NCBI RefSeq assembly: GCF_014596465.1
Contig: NZ_MECK01000468.1
Location: 1-45,546, forward strand
DNA length: 45,546 nt
Origin: Streptomyces sp. CBMA123
GTDB taxonomy: Bacteria > Actinomycetota > Actinomycetes > Streptomycetales > Streptomycetaceae
Direction: 5' to 3'
Below, piece after piece: positions 7,679 to 14,905 of this stretch; the stretch's first letter is position 1, and each line of letters begins with the position of its first letter. The translations under genes and the position numbers were made by a program. Under the pieces are notes generated by a model. That model was not told where the DNA came from. It saw only the letters and a list, made by a program, of their open reading frames with translations, and searched no databases.

Positions 7679-9465
7679 AGCGCGCCCAGGCCGACCGGAA
7701 GAAGCCCGACCCGGGCGCCGAGGCCTTCGCCGAGGGCGTCCGGCTGCTGCGCCGCAACCCGGCCTTCGCCGCCCTGCGCGCCGACGTCTGCCGCACCGAG
7801 GAGTGCACCACCGCCCCGCCGGACGGCTGGGCGGTGGCCGACTCCAACGGCACCCTGCACGTCAACCCGCGCCGCCGGGCCGAACCCGAGGAGTGGGCCT
7901 GGGCGCTGGCGCACTGCCTGCTGCACCTCGGCTTCGGCCACCTCCCGAGCGCCGGCGGCACCCGGACCCAGCCCGACGCGTACCAGGCCGCCGCCCGCTG
8001 CGCGGTGGTCAACCGCTTCCTCGCCACCTTCCCGGTCGGCCGCGCCCCGGTCGCCCTCCCCCAGGAGTACCCGGGCGGCGACGAAGAGGAACTGGCCGCC
8101 CGCTGGCGCCGCGACGGCCTGCCCGCGGTCGACGCCGCCGGGACGGCCGGCACCGCCGAGCGCGACCAACTGCTGGTCGAGTGGCGCGGCTACGGGCAGC
8201 CCGACGACTGGTCGGCGGCCTTCGCCGCCGCGCTCACCCGCACCATGTCCGCCGCGATGGACCGGGCCGGCGGCCGGATCGACGCCGCCACCGGCGAACG
8301 CCTGCCCCAGCGGCCCTGGAACCGGGCGCTCAACTGGTTCGTCTCCTCGTACCCGCTGCTCGGCGGCATCGCGGCCGGCCTCACCGTGGTCGCCGACGCC
8401 GAACTCGCCCGGGCCCACGACATCGCCGTGGCCGCCGTCAACGCCGAGGCCGCCGAGATCTACGTCAACCCGCTGCGCCACTACTCCGACGAGGAGTGGC
8501 GGTTCATCCTCGGCCACGAGATCCTGCACGCCGCCCTGCGGCACGGCGAGCGCCGCGGCGGGCGGGACCCGTTCCTGTTCAACGTCGCCGCCGACTACGT
8601 CATCAACGGCTGGCTGCTGGAGATGGGCGTCGGCGAGATGCCCGACGGGCTGCTGCACGACCCGCAGCTGAAGGGCCTGTCGGCCGAGGAGGTGTACGAC
8701 CGGATCGCCCGCGACCAGCGCCGGATCCGCCGCCTCGCCACCCTCGCCGGGAAGAACCGCCCGGACATCCTCGGCGAGCAGCTGGGAGCGCCCCGGGACT
8801 ACGTGGACCTCGACGACTTCTACCGGCGCGGCCTCCAACAGGGCTTCGAACTGCACCAGCGCGAACGCGGCCTGCTCCCGGCCGGGCTGGTCGAGGAGAT
8901 CCGCGCACTCGCCCACCCGCCGCTGCCCTGGGACGCTCGACTCGCCCGCTGGTTCGACGAGTTCGTGCCCCGGCCGGAACCGGTGCGCAGCTACTCCCGC
9001 CCGGCCCGGCGGCAGTCCGCCACCCCGGACATCCCCCGGGCCGGCCGCTACCACCCCGAGGAGGAGGTGCCGCGCTGCACCTTCGGGGTCGTCCTGGACA
9101 CCTCGGGCTCGATGGACCGCACGCTGCTCGGCAAGGCGCTCGGCGCGATCGCCTCCTACGCCGCCGCCCGGGACGTCCCGGCCGCCCGGGTGGTGCACTG
9201 CGACGCCGCCCCGCACGACGCCGGGTACCTCCCGGTCGAGGAGATCGCCGGGCGGCTGCGGGTGCACGGGCGCGGCGGCACCGTCCTCCAGCCGGGCATC
9301 GACCTGCTGGAACGGGCCGAGGACTTCCCGCCCGGGGCGCCCGTCCTGGTGATCACCGACGGCGAGTGCGACGTGCTGCGGCTGCGCCGCGAGCACGCCT
9401 TCCTCGTCCCGCGCGGAGCCGGACTGCCGTTCACCCCGCGCGGGCCGGTGTTCCGGATGACCTAG
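7675..9465 (+). CDS. DUF2201-type putative metallopeptidase with C-terminal VWA-like domain
   Basis: A 596-residue protein. The middle carries a zincin-like HEILH motif (H281, E282, H285), followed by a charged linker, then a VWA-like domain from about residue 465 with the metal-ion-dependent adhesion motif DTSGSM at 475. An N-terminal region contains a second His pair in AHCLLH (H80, H84) that resembles a degenerate copy of the same helix. This is the architecture of the DUF2201 N-terminal plus VWA-like family. It begins at GTG 7675 inside the stop codon of the MoxR gene, so the products are probably made in a fixed ratio and act together. Proteolytic activity is inferred, not demonstrated. 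Confidence 0.88.
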   Translation: MKRAQADRKKPDPGAEAFAEGVRLLRRNPAFAALRADVCRTEECTTAPPDGWAVADSNGTLHVNPRRRAEPEEWAWALAHCLLHLGFGHLPSAGGTRTQPDAYQAAARCAVVNRFLATFPVGRAPVALPQEYPGGDEEELAARWRRDGLPAVDAAGTAGTAERDQLLVEWRGYGQPDDWSAAFAAALTRTMSAAMDRAGGRIDAATGERLPQRPWNRALNWFVSSYPLLGGIAAGLTVVADAELARAHDIAVAAVNAEAAEIYVNPLRHYSDEEWRFILGHEILHAALRHGERRGGRDPFLFNVAADYVINGWLLEMGVGEMPDGLLHDPQLKGLSAEEVYDRIARDQRRIRRLATLAGKNRPDILGEQLGAPRDYVDLDDFYRRGLQQGFELHQRERGLLPAGLVEEIRALAHPPLPWDARLARWFDEFVPRPEPVRSYSRPARRQSATPDIPRAGRYHPEEEVPRCTFGVVLDTSGSMDRTLLGKALGAIASYAAARDVPAARVVHCDAAPHDAGYLPVEEIAGRLRVHGRGGTVLQPGIDLLERAEDFPPGAPVLVITDGECDVLRLRREHAFLVPRGAGLPFTPRGPVFRMT

Positions 9466-9533
9466 GCCCGTCGCCAAGGCCTTCACCAGGGCCCTCGCCA
9501 GAGCCCTCGCCAGAGCCTTCGTCAGGCCCGTCG
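9466..9533. repeat. Degenerate 12-base tandem repeat between convergent genes
   Basis: The whole gap between convergent stop codons consists of about six copies of a 12-base unit related to GAGCCCTCGCCA, with GCCTTCRCCA and GCCCGTCGTCA variants. No hairpin or T-run typical of a terminator was seen. Confidence 0.7.
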
Positions 9534-10163
9534 TCAGGCCAGCGCCGTACGGGGCGCCGCGCCGAGCCGGACCAGCGGGGACAGGGCCACCAGGTAGCAG
9601 GCGGCGGCCAGCGGGATGAAGGCCAGGTCGGCCCCCGAGGCGACGGTCCCGAGCAGCATCAGCACCGGGCTCCACCAGCGCAGCGCCCGGCCCGCGCCCA
9701 CCGAGGCCGCGACCAGCAGCGCCAGCAGACCGACGTAGAACAGCAGCGGGCCGACCTGGTAGACGGCCGGGAGCACCCCGGGGACGTCCTGCACCCGCTG
9801 GAACAGCCGCACCTGCTCGCCCTTGTCCGCCGCGGCCAGGCCGACGCACAGGTCGATCCCGATCTGCACCAGCGAGGCCGCCAGGCCCGCGAAGGCCGTC
9901 CCCAGCGCGGCGTTCGCGGCCAGCCGCCCGCCGGTGGTGCCGCGCGGGGCGAGCAGCCGGCGCAGGGCCAGCAGCACCGGGGCGAACAGCAGCAGGCCGG
10001 CGAACATCGCGGTGTGCCCGGTGGTCCAGCCGAGGCCGGGCTCGCGGGAGCCGGGCACCAGGCGGATGCCGCCGTAGAGGGCCATCAGCGCCGGGGCGCC
10101 GACGGCGGCGTAGCAGGCGGCGCGGCTGGTGCGGTTGGCGCGGCTGGTGCGGCTGGCGTTCAT
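9534..10163 (-). CDS. Integral membrane protein of unknown function
   Basis: A 209-residue protein with about six hydrophobic segments, starting after a short Arg/Asn/Ser-rich N-terminus. There are no recognisable catalytic motifs. The ATG at 10163 is preceded by GGGAGAA at a normal distance. It lies 140 bases downstream of the response-regulator gene on the same strand, with a GC-rich palindrome between, so it may be a separately expressed gene or a read-through partner of the two-component system. I do not recognise the family. Confidence 0.75.
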   Translation of the reverse strand: MNASRTSRANRTSRAACYAAVGAPALMALYGGIRLVPGSREPGLGWTTGHTAMFAGLLLFAPVLLALRRLLAPRGTTGGRLAANAALGTAFAGLAASLVQIGIDLCVGLAAADKGEQVRLFQRVQDVPGVLPAVYQVGPLLFYVGLLALLVAASVGAGRALRWWSPVLMLLGTVASGADLAFIPLAAACYLVALSPLVRLGAAPRTALA

Positions 10164-10281
10164 ACGAGGTTCTCCCGTGGTGTCCGTGGCCCGAGTCCGT
10201 GGCCCGTGTCCCGTTCCGACACCCCAGAGCCTCCCGGCCGGGCCCCTCGTCGCGGATCGCCCGCACCGGCGAATCCGGCCC

Positions 10282-10299
10282 CTCCCCCGCGCGGGGGAG
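10282..10299 (-). terminator. GC-rich palindrome after the response-regulator gene
   Basis: CTCCCCCGC/GCGGGGGAG forms a perfect 9-bp inverted repeat five bases past the response-regulator stop codon. There is almost no loop and no T-run, so it is a weak terminator candidate. Confidence 0.35.
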
Positions 10300-10303
10300 T
10301 GCC

Positions 10304-10984
10304 TCAGGAATCCCCCGCCACCACCGCCCCGGCCTCGTACGCGAACACCACCGCGTGCACCCGGTCGCGCAGCCCGAGCTTGCTCAGCACATTGCTGACG
10401 TGCGTCTTCACGGTGTGCTCGCTGACCACCAGTTCGGCCGCGATCTCCGCGTTGGACAGCCCGCGCGCGATCAGCCGCAGCGTCTCCTGTTCGCGCGCCG
10501 TCAGCTGCTCCAGCAGCCTGGACGGCGGCCGCACCGCCCGCTCCCGGCCGCCCGGCCGGCGGGCGGCGAACTCGCCGATCAGCCGCTTGGTCACCGAGGG
10601 CGCCAGCAGCGCCTCCCCCGAGGCCACCATCCGCACCCCGTGCGCCAGGTCGTCCCGCCGGACGTCCTTCAGCAGGAAGCCGCTGGCACCCGCGTACAGC
10701 GCGTCGAAGACGTAGTCGTCGATGTCGAAGGTGGTCAGCATGATCACCTTGGTGGCCGGGAACTCCTCGCACACCCGGCGGGCCGCCTCCAGGCCGTCCA
10801 TCACCGGCATCCGGACGTCCAGCAGCAGCACGTCCGGCTTGTGCGCGCGCACCGCCTCGACGGCCTCGGCGCCGTCGCAGGCCTCGGCCACCACCTCGAT
10901 GTCCGGCTGGGCGTCCAGGATCATCCCGAACCCGGCCCGCACCAGCTCCTGGTCGTCCGCGACCACCACCCGTATCGGCGTCAT
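10304..10984 (-). CDS. NarL/FixJ-family response regulator
   Basis: A 226-residue DNA-binding response regulator. The receiver domain (about residues 1-120) has the acidic pair D10/D11, the phospho-acceptor D56 in LLLDVRMP, and the conserved Lys in GFLLKD. After an Arg/Pro-rich linker a LuxR-type helix-turn-helix covers residues 165-220 (LTAREQETLRLIARGLSNAEIA, read in two parts around the ARG turn, then SEHTVKTHV). Its ATG overlaps the kinase stop codon by four bases (ATGA), so kinase and regulator are translationally coupled. Targets are unknown; the adjacent DUF4097 lipoprotein gene is a natural candidate. Confidence 0.95.
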   Translation of the reverse strand: MTPIRVVVADDQELVRAGFGMILDAQPDIEVVAEACDGAEAVEAVRAHKPDVLLLDVRMPVMDGLEAARRVCEEFPATKVIMLTTFDIDDYVFDALYAGASGFLLKDVRRDDLAHGVRMVASGEALLAPSVTKRLIGEFAARRPGGRERAVRPPSRLLEQLTAREQETLRLIARGLSNAEIAAELVVSEHTVKTHVSNVLSKLGLRDRVHAVVFAYEAGAVVAGDS

Positions 10985-12168
10985 CCGCCCACCCTCTCCA
11001 CCACACCCGCCGGCCCCAGCGGCAGCCGGGCACTCACCAGGAAACCCCTGCCCTCCGGCCCCGGACCGGCCTCGGCCCGGCCGCCGCAGGCCGTCGCCCG
11101 CTCACGGATGCCGACCAGCCCGCGCCCGCCGGACCAGCCGGCCACCATGCGATCGGCGGTCAGCGGCACCCCGCGGCCGTTGTCGGAGACCACCACCTCC
11201 AGCACCTCTCCGGCGCGCCGCACCCGGATCGCGACCCGGTCGGCCCCGGCGTGCTTGACGGTGTTGGTCAACGCCTCCTGCACGATCCGGAACGCGGCCG
11301 CCTCCACGTCCACCGGCAACCCGCCCAGCCCGTCCGCGAGTTCGAGGTCCACCCGCAAACCGGCCTGGCGCACCCGCTCGGCCACGTCGGCGAGTTCGGC
11401 CAGCCGGGGCTGCGGCGCCAGCTCCCGCTCGGCGTCCGGGTCCTTCAACACCCCGAGCACCCGCCGCAGTTGGACCATCGCGTCCCGGCCCGCGTCGGCG
11501 ATCGTGTCGAAGGCGCGGATCGCCCGGTCCGGGTTGCCGCGCACCACCAGCGGCCCCGCCTCGGCCTGGATGACCATCAGCGACACCGCGTGCGCCAGGA
11601 TGTCGTGCATCTCCCGGGCGATCCGGGCCCGCTCCTCGGCGACCGCCCGGGCCGCCTCGCTGGCCGCCCGCACCCCGGCCTCCCGCGCCCGCTCCGCCTG
11701 CATCCGGGCCAGCTCCCGCTGGGTGCGCACCAGGGCCCCGAAGACGAAGGAACCGCCCGAGGTGAGCACGCTGAACAGGGCGCCGTTCGGCGAGTGGGTG
11801 CCGACCACGTTGGCGGCCACCACCACCGCCAGCACCGACCAGCGCTGCCGGTCCGGGAAGCGCTCCGCCACCGTGTACATCCCGATCACCGCGTACAGCG
11901 GCACCTGCGGATTCGCCGAGTGCGCCACCACCGACAGCACCAGCGAGGGCGCGCTGCCCACGATCAGCGCGGTCAGCGTGGCACGGCGCCGCCACGGCAG
12001 GAACAGCGCGGTGGACCCCGCCAGCATGTACACCCACCAGGGCCAGTCCGTGTCGTCGTTGTAGACCGACCAGAGCGACACCGCCGCCGAGCAGACCGCC
12101 AGGAAGGTGTCCAGCACGTACGGGCTCAGCCCGGCCGTGCGGCTCCGCCAACGCACCGCGCGCTCCAC
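10981..12168 (-). CDS. Sensor histidine kinase (HisKA_3, NarL-partner type)
   Basis: A 395-residue membrane histidine kinase. The N-terminal half has about four or five hydrophobic segments, followed by a short coiled-coil, the HisKA_3 dimerisation helix with the phospho-acceptor His in REMHDILAH, and an HATPase_c domain with N-box (EALTNTVKHA), DNGRG and a G-rich GRGLVGIRER. I chose the GTG at 12168 over an ATG at 12258 because GGGGGAGGT lies seven bases upstream and the longer form would overlap the upstream gene. The lipoprotein gene ends 82 bases upstream on the same strand. The large membrane sensor without an extracytoplasmic domain suggests envelope or membrane sensing. Confidence 0.93.
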   Translation of the reverse strand: MERAVRWRSRTAGLSPYVLDTFLAVCSAAVSLWSVYNDDTDWPWWVYMLAGSTALFLPWRRRATLTALIVGSAPSLVLSVVAHSANPQVPLYAVIGMYTVAERFPDRQRWSVLAVVVAANVVGTHSPNGALFSVLTSGGSFVFGALVRTQRELARMQAERAREAGVRAASEAARAVAEERARIAREMHDILAHAVSLMVIQAEAGPLVVRGNPDRAIRAFDTIADAGRDAMVQLRRVLGVLKDPDAERELAPQPRLAELADVAERVRQAGLRVDLELADGLGGLPVDVEAAAFRIVQEALTNTVKHAGADRVAIRVRRAGEVLEVVVSDNGRGVPLTADRMVAGWSGGRGLVGIRERATACGGRAEAGPGPEGRGFLVSARLPLGPAGVVERVGG

Positions 12169-12250
12169 CGTCGTACCTCCCCCGTACCCGGGGAACCCGC
12201 CCCCGCGGAGAAGATCATGCCCTACCGGCAGAACGTCCGGCACCGCCCGG

Positions 12251-12925
12251 TCAGACACCGCTGACCGTCACACCGCCGGTCTCCGCCCGGGCGGTGATGG
12301 TGTGCGCCGCGTCCGCCTGCGAGGGGACACCCACGTCCGCGCCGCCCTCCTGCGCCCGGGCGTTCACCGCGTACGCCTCCCCGGACGGCACCTTCAGCCG
12401 CACCCCGCCGTTGCCGACCTCGGCGTCCAGGGTCGTCGGCGCCGCCGCGAAGTCGGCCCGCACCCCGCCGTTGGTGGCGCTCAGGTGCGCTGTGGGGGAG
12501 GTCAGCCCGGTCGCCTCGACCCCGCCGTTCTCCACCGCGGCGTCCACCTCGGCCGCCAGCCCGACCAGCCGCACCCCGCCGTTCTCCTCCTTGATCCGCA
12601 CCTTGGTGCCGGCCGGCACCTGCACCGTGTAGCCGACCCCGCAGGAGTCGCACGAGTACCCCAGCCGCAGCACGCCGTCCTTCACCTCGTGGGTGGTCTT
12701 CGGCGCGCTCCCCCGGTAGCTCTGCCGCTCGACGACCCGCACCGAGTCCCCGGTGCCGGTCACCACCACGCCGCCGTTCTCCGCCTCGACCACCAGCTCC
12801 TTGACCTGCCCGGCCACCCCGTAGTCGACCGTCCGGTGCTCGTCGTCGCCCCAGAACGGCAGACACCCCTGCATCCCCAGCACCACCGCCGCCGTGATCG
12901 CCACCGCGCCCAGCACCCGCTTCAT
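12251..12925 (-). CDS. DUF4097-like lipoprotein with beta-repeat body
   Basis: A 224-residue predicted lipoprotein. The signal sequence ends in LGMQGC, with the mature Cys near residue 21. The rest is a series of short strands built on a repeated ENGGV-xxx-G pattern (at least five copies), the DUF4097-type adhesin-like beta-helix fold often encoded beside envelope-stress regulators. Two cysteines in SCDSCG could pair. The ATG at 12925 has GAAGGGGG eight bases upstream; an alternative ATG at 12943 has none. It precedes the two-component genes by 82 bases on the same strand, so it may be their signal input or their target. Confidence 0.82.
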   Translation of the reverse strand: MKRVLGAVAITAAVVLGMQGCLPFWGDDEHRTVDYGVAGQVKELVVEAENGGVVVTGTGDSVRVVERQSYRGSAPKTTHEVKDGVLRLGYSCDSCGVGYTVQVPAGTKVRIKEENGGVRLVGLAAEVDAAVENGGVEATGLTSPTAHLSATNGGVRADFAAAPTTLDAEVGNGGVRLKVPSGEAYAVNARAQEGGADVGVPSQADAAHTITARAETGGVTVSGV

Positions 12926-13246
12926 GTCCGGCCCCCTTCGCAAGCCCCGTCATCCCGACACCGAGAACCCTCCCGCGACCGGCCCCCGCCGCACCTCCCT
13001 CGCCGGAGCGGTTCCCCCGGCTCCCCCGCGAGGGGGATGACGGGCAATTCGCGGATTCACCGGCGCGGCGGCCGCTCCGCCGGTAGCTTGTTTGCCCGCG
13101 CTCAACCTCCCAGGGGCTCACCCCCCAAGGCTCAACCTCCCAAGGCTCAACCTCACGGAGCTCAGCCTCCCAAGGGCTCAACCTCCCCGAGCTCGACCTC
13201 CCCGGCCCCACCGCGCCGAGGCGAAGACAACGAGGGCTGATCAGGA
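12926..13246. other. Divergent intergenic region with repeat array
   Basis: About 320 bases separate the minus-strand lipoprotein and the plus-strand Crp gene. It holds the lipoprotein ribosome binding site at its left end, an A/T-richer patch near 13083-13095 (TAGCTTGTTTG) that could belong to a promoter, and the seven-unit repeat listed separately. No confident -35/-10 pair was found. Confidence 0.5.
13099..13205. repeat. Seven-copy degenerate 15-base tandem repeat upstream of the Crp-type gene
   Basis: Units follow GGCTCAACCTCCCAA with substitutions, repeating every 14-16 bases about seven times and ending 40 bases before the Crp-family start codon. The unit length is a multiple of three, and in one frame reads as LNLPR-like pentads, but that frame runs into the Crp gene in the wrong phase, so I treat it as non-coding. 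Confidence 0.75.
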
Positions 13247-13966
13247 ATGGCCAACACGCCGCCGGGCGGACCAGGTCCCGCGACCGGTCACGGCCTCGAC
13301 GACCGCGTGCCCTTCCTGGCCCGGCTCGACCCCGCCGACCGCGCCGCCCTGCTCGCCCTCGGCCACCGGCTCACCTACCCCGCACGCTCCACCACGCTGC
13401 GCGAGGGCGAACCCTCCGACCACGTCCTGCTCGTCCTGCACGGCTGGCTCAAGGTGACCGCCCTCGCCGAGAACGGGTACGAGGCGCTGCTCGCCCTGCG
13501 CGGACCGGGCGACATCGTCGGCGAGTCCGCCGCCCTCAGCGGCCGGCCCCGGGCCGCCACCGTCACCGCGCTGGAACGGGTCGAGGCCGCCGCCGTCGAC
13601 CGCGCCGCCTTCACCGCCTACCTCCAGCGCACCCCCGCCGCCTCGATGCAGCTGCTGGCCCTCTCCACCGACCGGCTGCGCGCCGCCGACCACCACCGGC
13701 TCAAGTTCGCCTCGCTGAGCGTCAGCGAACGGCTCGCCGACCTCCTGCTGGAACTCGCCCGCACCCACGGCCGCCGCACCGACGCGGGCATCGTCGTCTC
13801 CGTCCCGCTCAGCCAACAGGAGCTGGCCGGCTCGGTCGGCGCCTCCCGGGAGGCCGTCGCCCGGCTGCTCAAGTCCCTGCGGGAGCGCGGCATCGTCGCC
13901 ACCAGCCGCCGCTCCCTGGTCATCGCGCGCCCCGACCTGCTCCGGAGGCCCGGTCAACTCCGCTGA
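13247..13966 (+). CDS. Crp/Fnr-family transcriptional regulator with intact cyclic-nucleotide signature
   Basis: A 239-residue regulator. Residues 25-140 form the cyclic-nucleotide-binding beta-barrel; the phosphate-binding cassette reads GESAALSGRPRAATV (residues 92-106), retaining the Gly-Glu and Arg that bind the cyclic phosphate in true Crp proteins. The C-terminal winged helix has recognition helix SREAVARLL (200-208), keeping the Arg-Glu-x3-Arg trio that reads GTGA half-sites in E. coli CRP. The ATG at 13247 has AGGA close by and GAGGG further upstream, so initiation strength is uncertain. It sits directly upstream of a Crp-like palindrome and a nucleotidyl cyclase gene, which makes it the likely regulator of that operon. 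Confidence 0.92.
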   Translation: MANTPPGGPGPATGHGLDDRVPFLARLDPADRAALLALGHRLTYPARSTTLREGEPSDHVLLVLHGWLKVTALAENGYEALLALRGPGDIVGESAALSGRPRAATVTALERVEAAAVDRAAFTAYLQRTPAASMQLLALSTDRLRAADHHRLKFASLSVSERLADLLLELARTHGRRTDAGIVVSVPLSQQELAGSVGASREAVARLLKSLRERGIVATSRRSLVIARPDLLRRPGQLR

Positions 13967-13980
13967 TCCGCACAGGGGTT

Positions 13981-13998
13981 CTGTGCACACCGTCACAG
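13981..13998. promoter_or_regulatory. Crp-like operator upstream of the nucleotidyl cyclase gene
   Basis: CTGTGCACACCGTCACAG is an inverted repeat with perfect outer pentamers and fits both GTG-N6-GNCAC, the Streptomyces Crp pattern, and the E. coli TGTGA-N6-TCACA pattern (9 of 10 positions). An extra CACAG half-site lies at 13971-13975. It is 80 bases before the cyclase start and 15 bases after the Crp-family stop. Binding is inferred. Confidence 0.6.
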
Positions 13999-14077
13999 AG
14001 CGAGTACCTCAACGGCGCTCACGCCGGGACGCCCGCAACGGGCAGGCTGAGCCGCGAAGACCAACCGAGAGGCGACC

Positions 14078-14905
14078 ATGACCGATCCGGTGAACCACAC
14101 CATCCTGCTGCTGGACATCGAACAGTTCGGCCGGCGGGACGACGTCGAGCAGGCCTTCATGCGCCGCATGCTCTACTCCGTCCTGCACGAGACGCTGCGC
14201 AGCGCAGGGGTCGAACCCGCCGACCAGCGCCTGGAGGACCGTGGCGACGGCGTGATGGTCCTGATCAGCCCCACCGTTCCCAAACCCCGGCTGCTGCACG
14301 CACTGATCAACGAGACCCCCGTCCTGCTGCACGCCAACAACCGCCTCGCCGCCGACAGCGCCCGGGTACGGCTGCGGATCGTGCTCGCCTCCGGCGAGGT
14401 CGCCGTCCAGGAACTCGGCGGAGCCCTCGGCGGCGCCGTCGGCTGGGACCTCAACCAGGCCTTCCGGCTGCTCGATTCGACCCCCCTGCGCGCCACCCTG
14501 CGGGCCCTGGACGAGCCCTGCGTGCTCGCCGTGTCCGACCCGCTCTACCAGGGCATCGTCCGGCACGGCCACGGCGGCCTGGCGCCGGAGGCGTTCCACC
14601 GGGTCACCGTCCGGGGCAAGGAGGGCGACTTCCCGGCCTGGCTGCACGCCGTACCCGCCCCGGCCGACGACCCGATCCCGGCCGCCGCCCCGGTCCCCCA
14701 GGGGGTCCAGGAACCCCAAGGGATCCAGGAACCCCAACAGGCCCAGCAGGCCCAGCAGGCCCAGCAGGCCCCCGCCACCTTCCAGTTCCTCGGCGGCACC
14801 CCGACCTTCGGCGGCAACCTGATCGGCGGCGACCAGCACATCGTCTCCGGCGGCCAGGTCCACGGCGACGTCAACACCGGCAACACCGTCGGCGGCGACC
14901 GATGA
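14078..14905 (+). CDS. Class III nucleotidyl cyclase with C-terminal signalling motif
   Basis: A 275-residue protein. Residues 8-190 match the class III nucleotidyl cyclase fold: metal-binding Asp13 (LLLDIEQFG) and Asp57 (RGDGVM), plus the transition-state Asn126 and Arg130 (DLNQAFR), so catalysis looks possible. The base-selecting residue cannot be read with confidence; adenylate, guanylate or pyrimidine (Pycsar-type) products are all open. Residues 200-233 are a Pro/Gln/Ala linker made of repeats, and 242-268 carry a Gly-rich motif nearly identical to one in the next protein. The ATG at 14078 has GAGAGG upstream. Its stop overlaps the next start (ATGA). A Crp-like site lies upstream. Confidence 0.85.
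   Translation: MTDPVNHTILLLDIEQFGRRDDVEQAFMRRMLYSVLHETLRSAGVEPADQRLEDRGDGVMVLISPTVPKPRLLHALINETPVLLHANNRLAADSARVRLRIVLASGEVAVQELGGALGGAVGWDLNQAFRLLDSTPLRATLRALDEPCVLAVSDPLYQGIVRHGHGGLAPEAFHRVTVRGKEGDFPAWLHAVPAPADDPIPAAAPVPQGVQEPQGIQEPQQAQQAQQAQQAPATFQFLGGTPTFGGNLIGGDQHIVSGGQVHGDVNTGNTVGGDR
14738..14771 (+). repeat. 9-base tandem repeat encoding a Gln-Ala-Gln linker
   Basis: About 3.7 copies of CAGGCCCAG lie in the cyclase gene and encode QQAQQAQQA. A preceding pair of related 18-base units (around 14706-14736) encodes QEPQG-type repeats. They form the low-complexity tether before the C-terminal motif and could vary in copy number between strains. Confidence 0.85.
14801..14881 (+). other. Shared Gly-rich motif, copy 1 (cyclase C-terminus)
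   Basis: Encodes cyclase residues 242-268, from PTFGGNLIGGD to QVHGDVNTG. It aligns without gaps to copy 2 at 15064-15144, exactly 263 bases further on, with 22 of 27 residues identical. At DNA level 14841-14872 is identical over 32 bases to 15104-15135. Confidence 0.9.

Noticed and set aside
12169..12258. Longer histidine-kinase start (ATG at 12258)
   Set aside because: It would overlap the upstream lipoprotein gene and has no ribosome binding site, whereas GTG at 12168 has GGGGGAGGT.
13099..13205. Possible CRISPR array
   Set aside because: The units are adjacent and degenerate with no spacers, and there are no cas genes.
13092..13457. Open frame reading LNLPR-type pentads that starts in the repeat array
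   Set aside because: It runs into the Crp-type gene in another phase and lacks a ribosome binding site; the pentads follow from the 15-base repeat unit.
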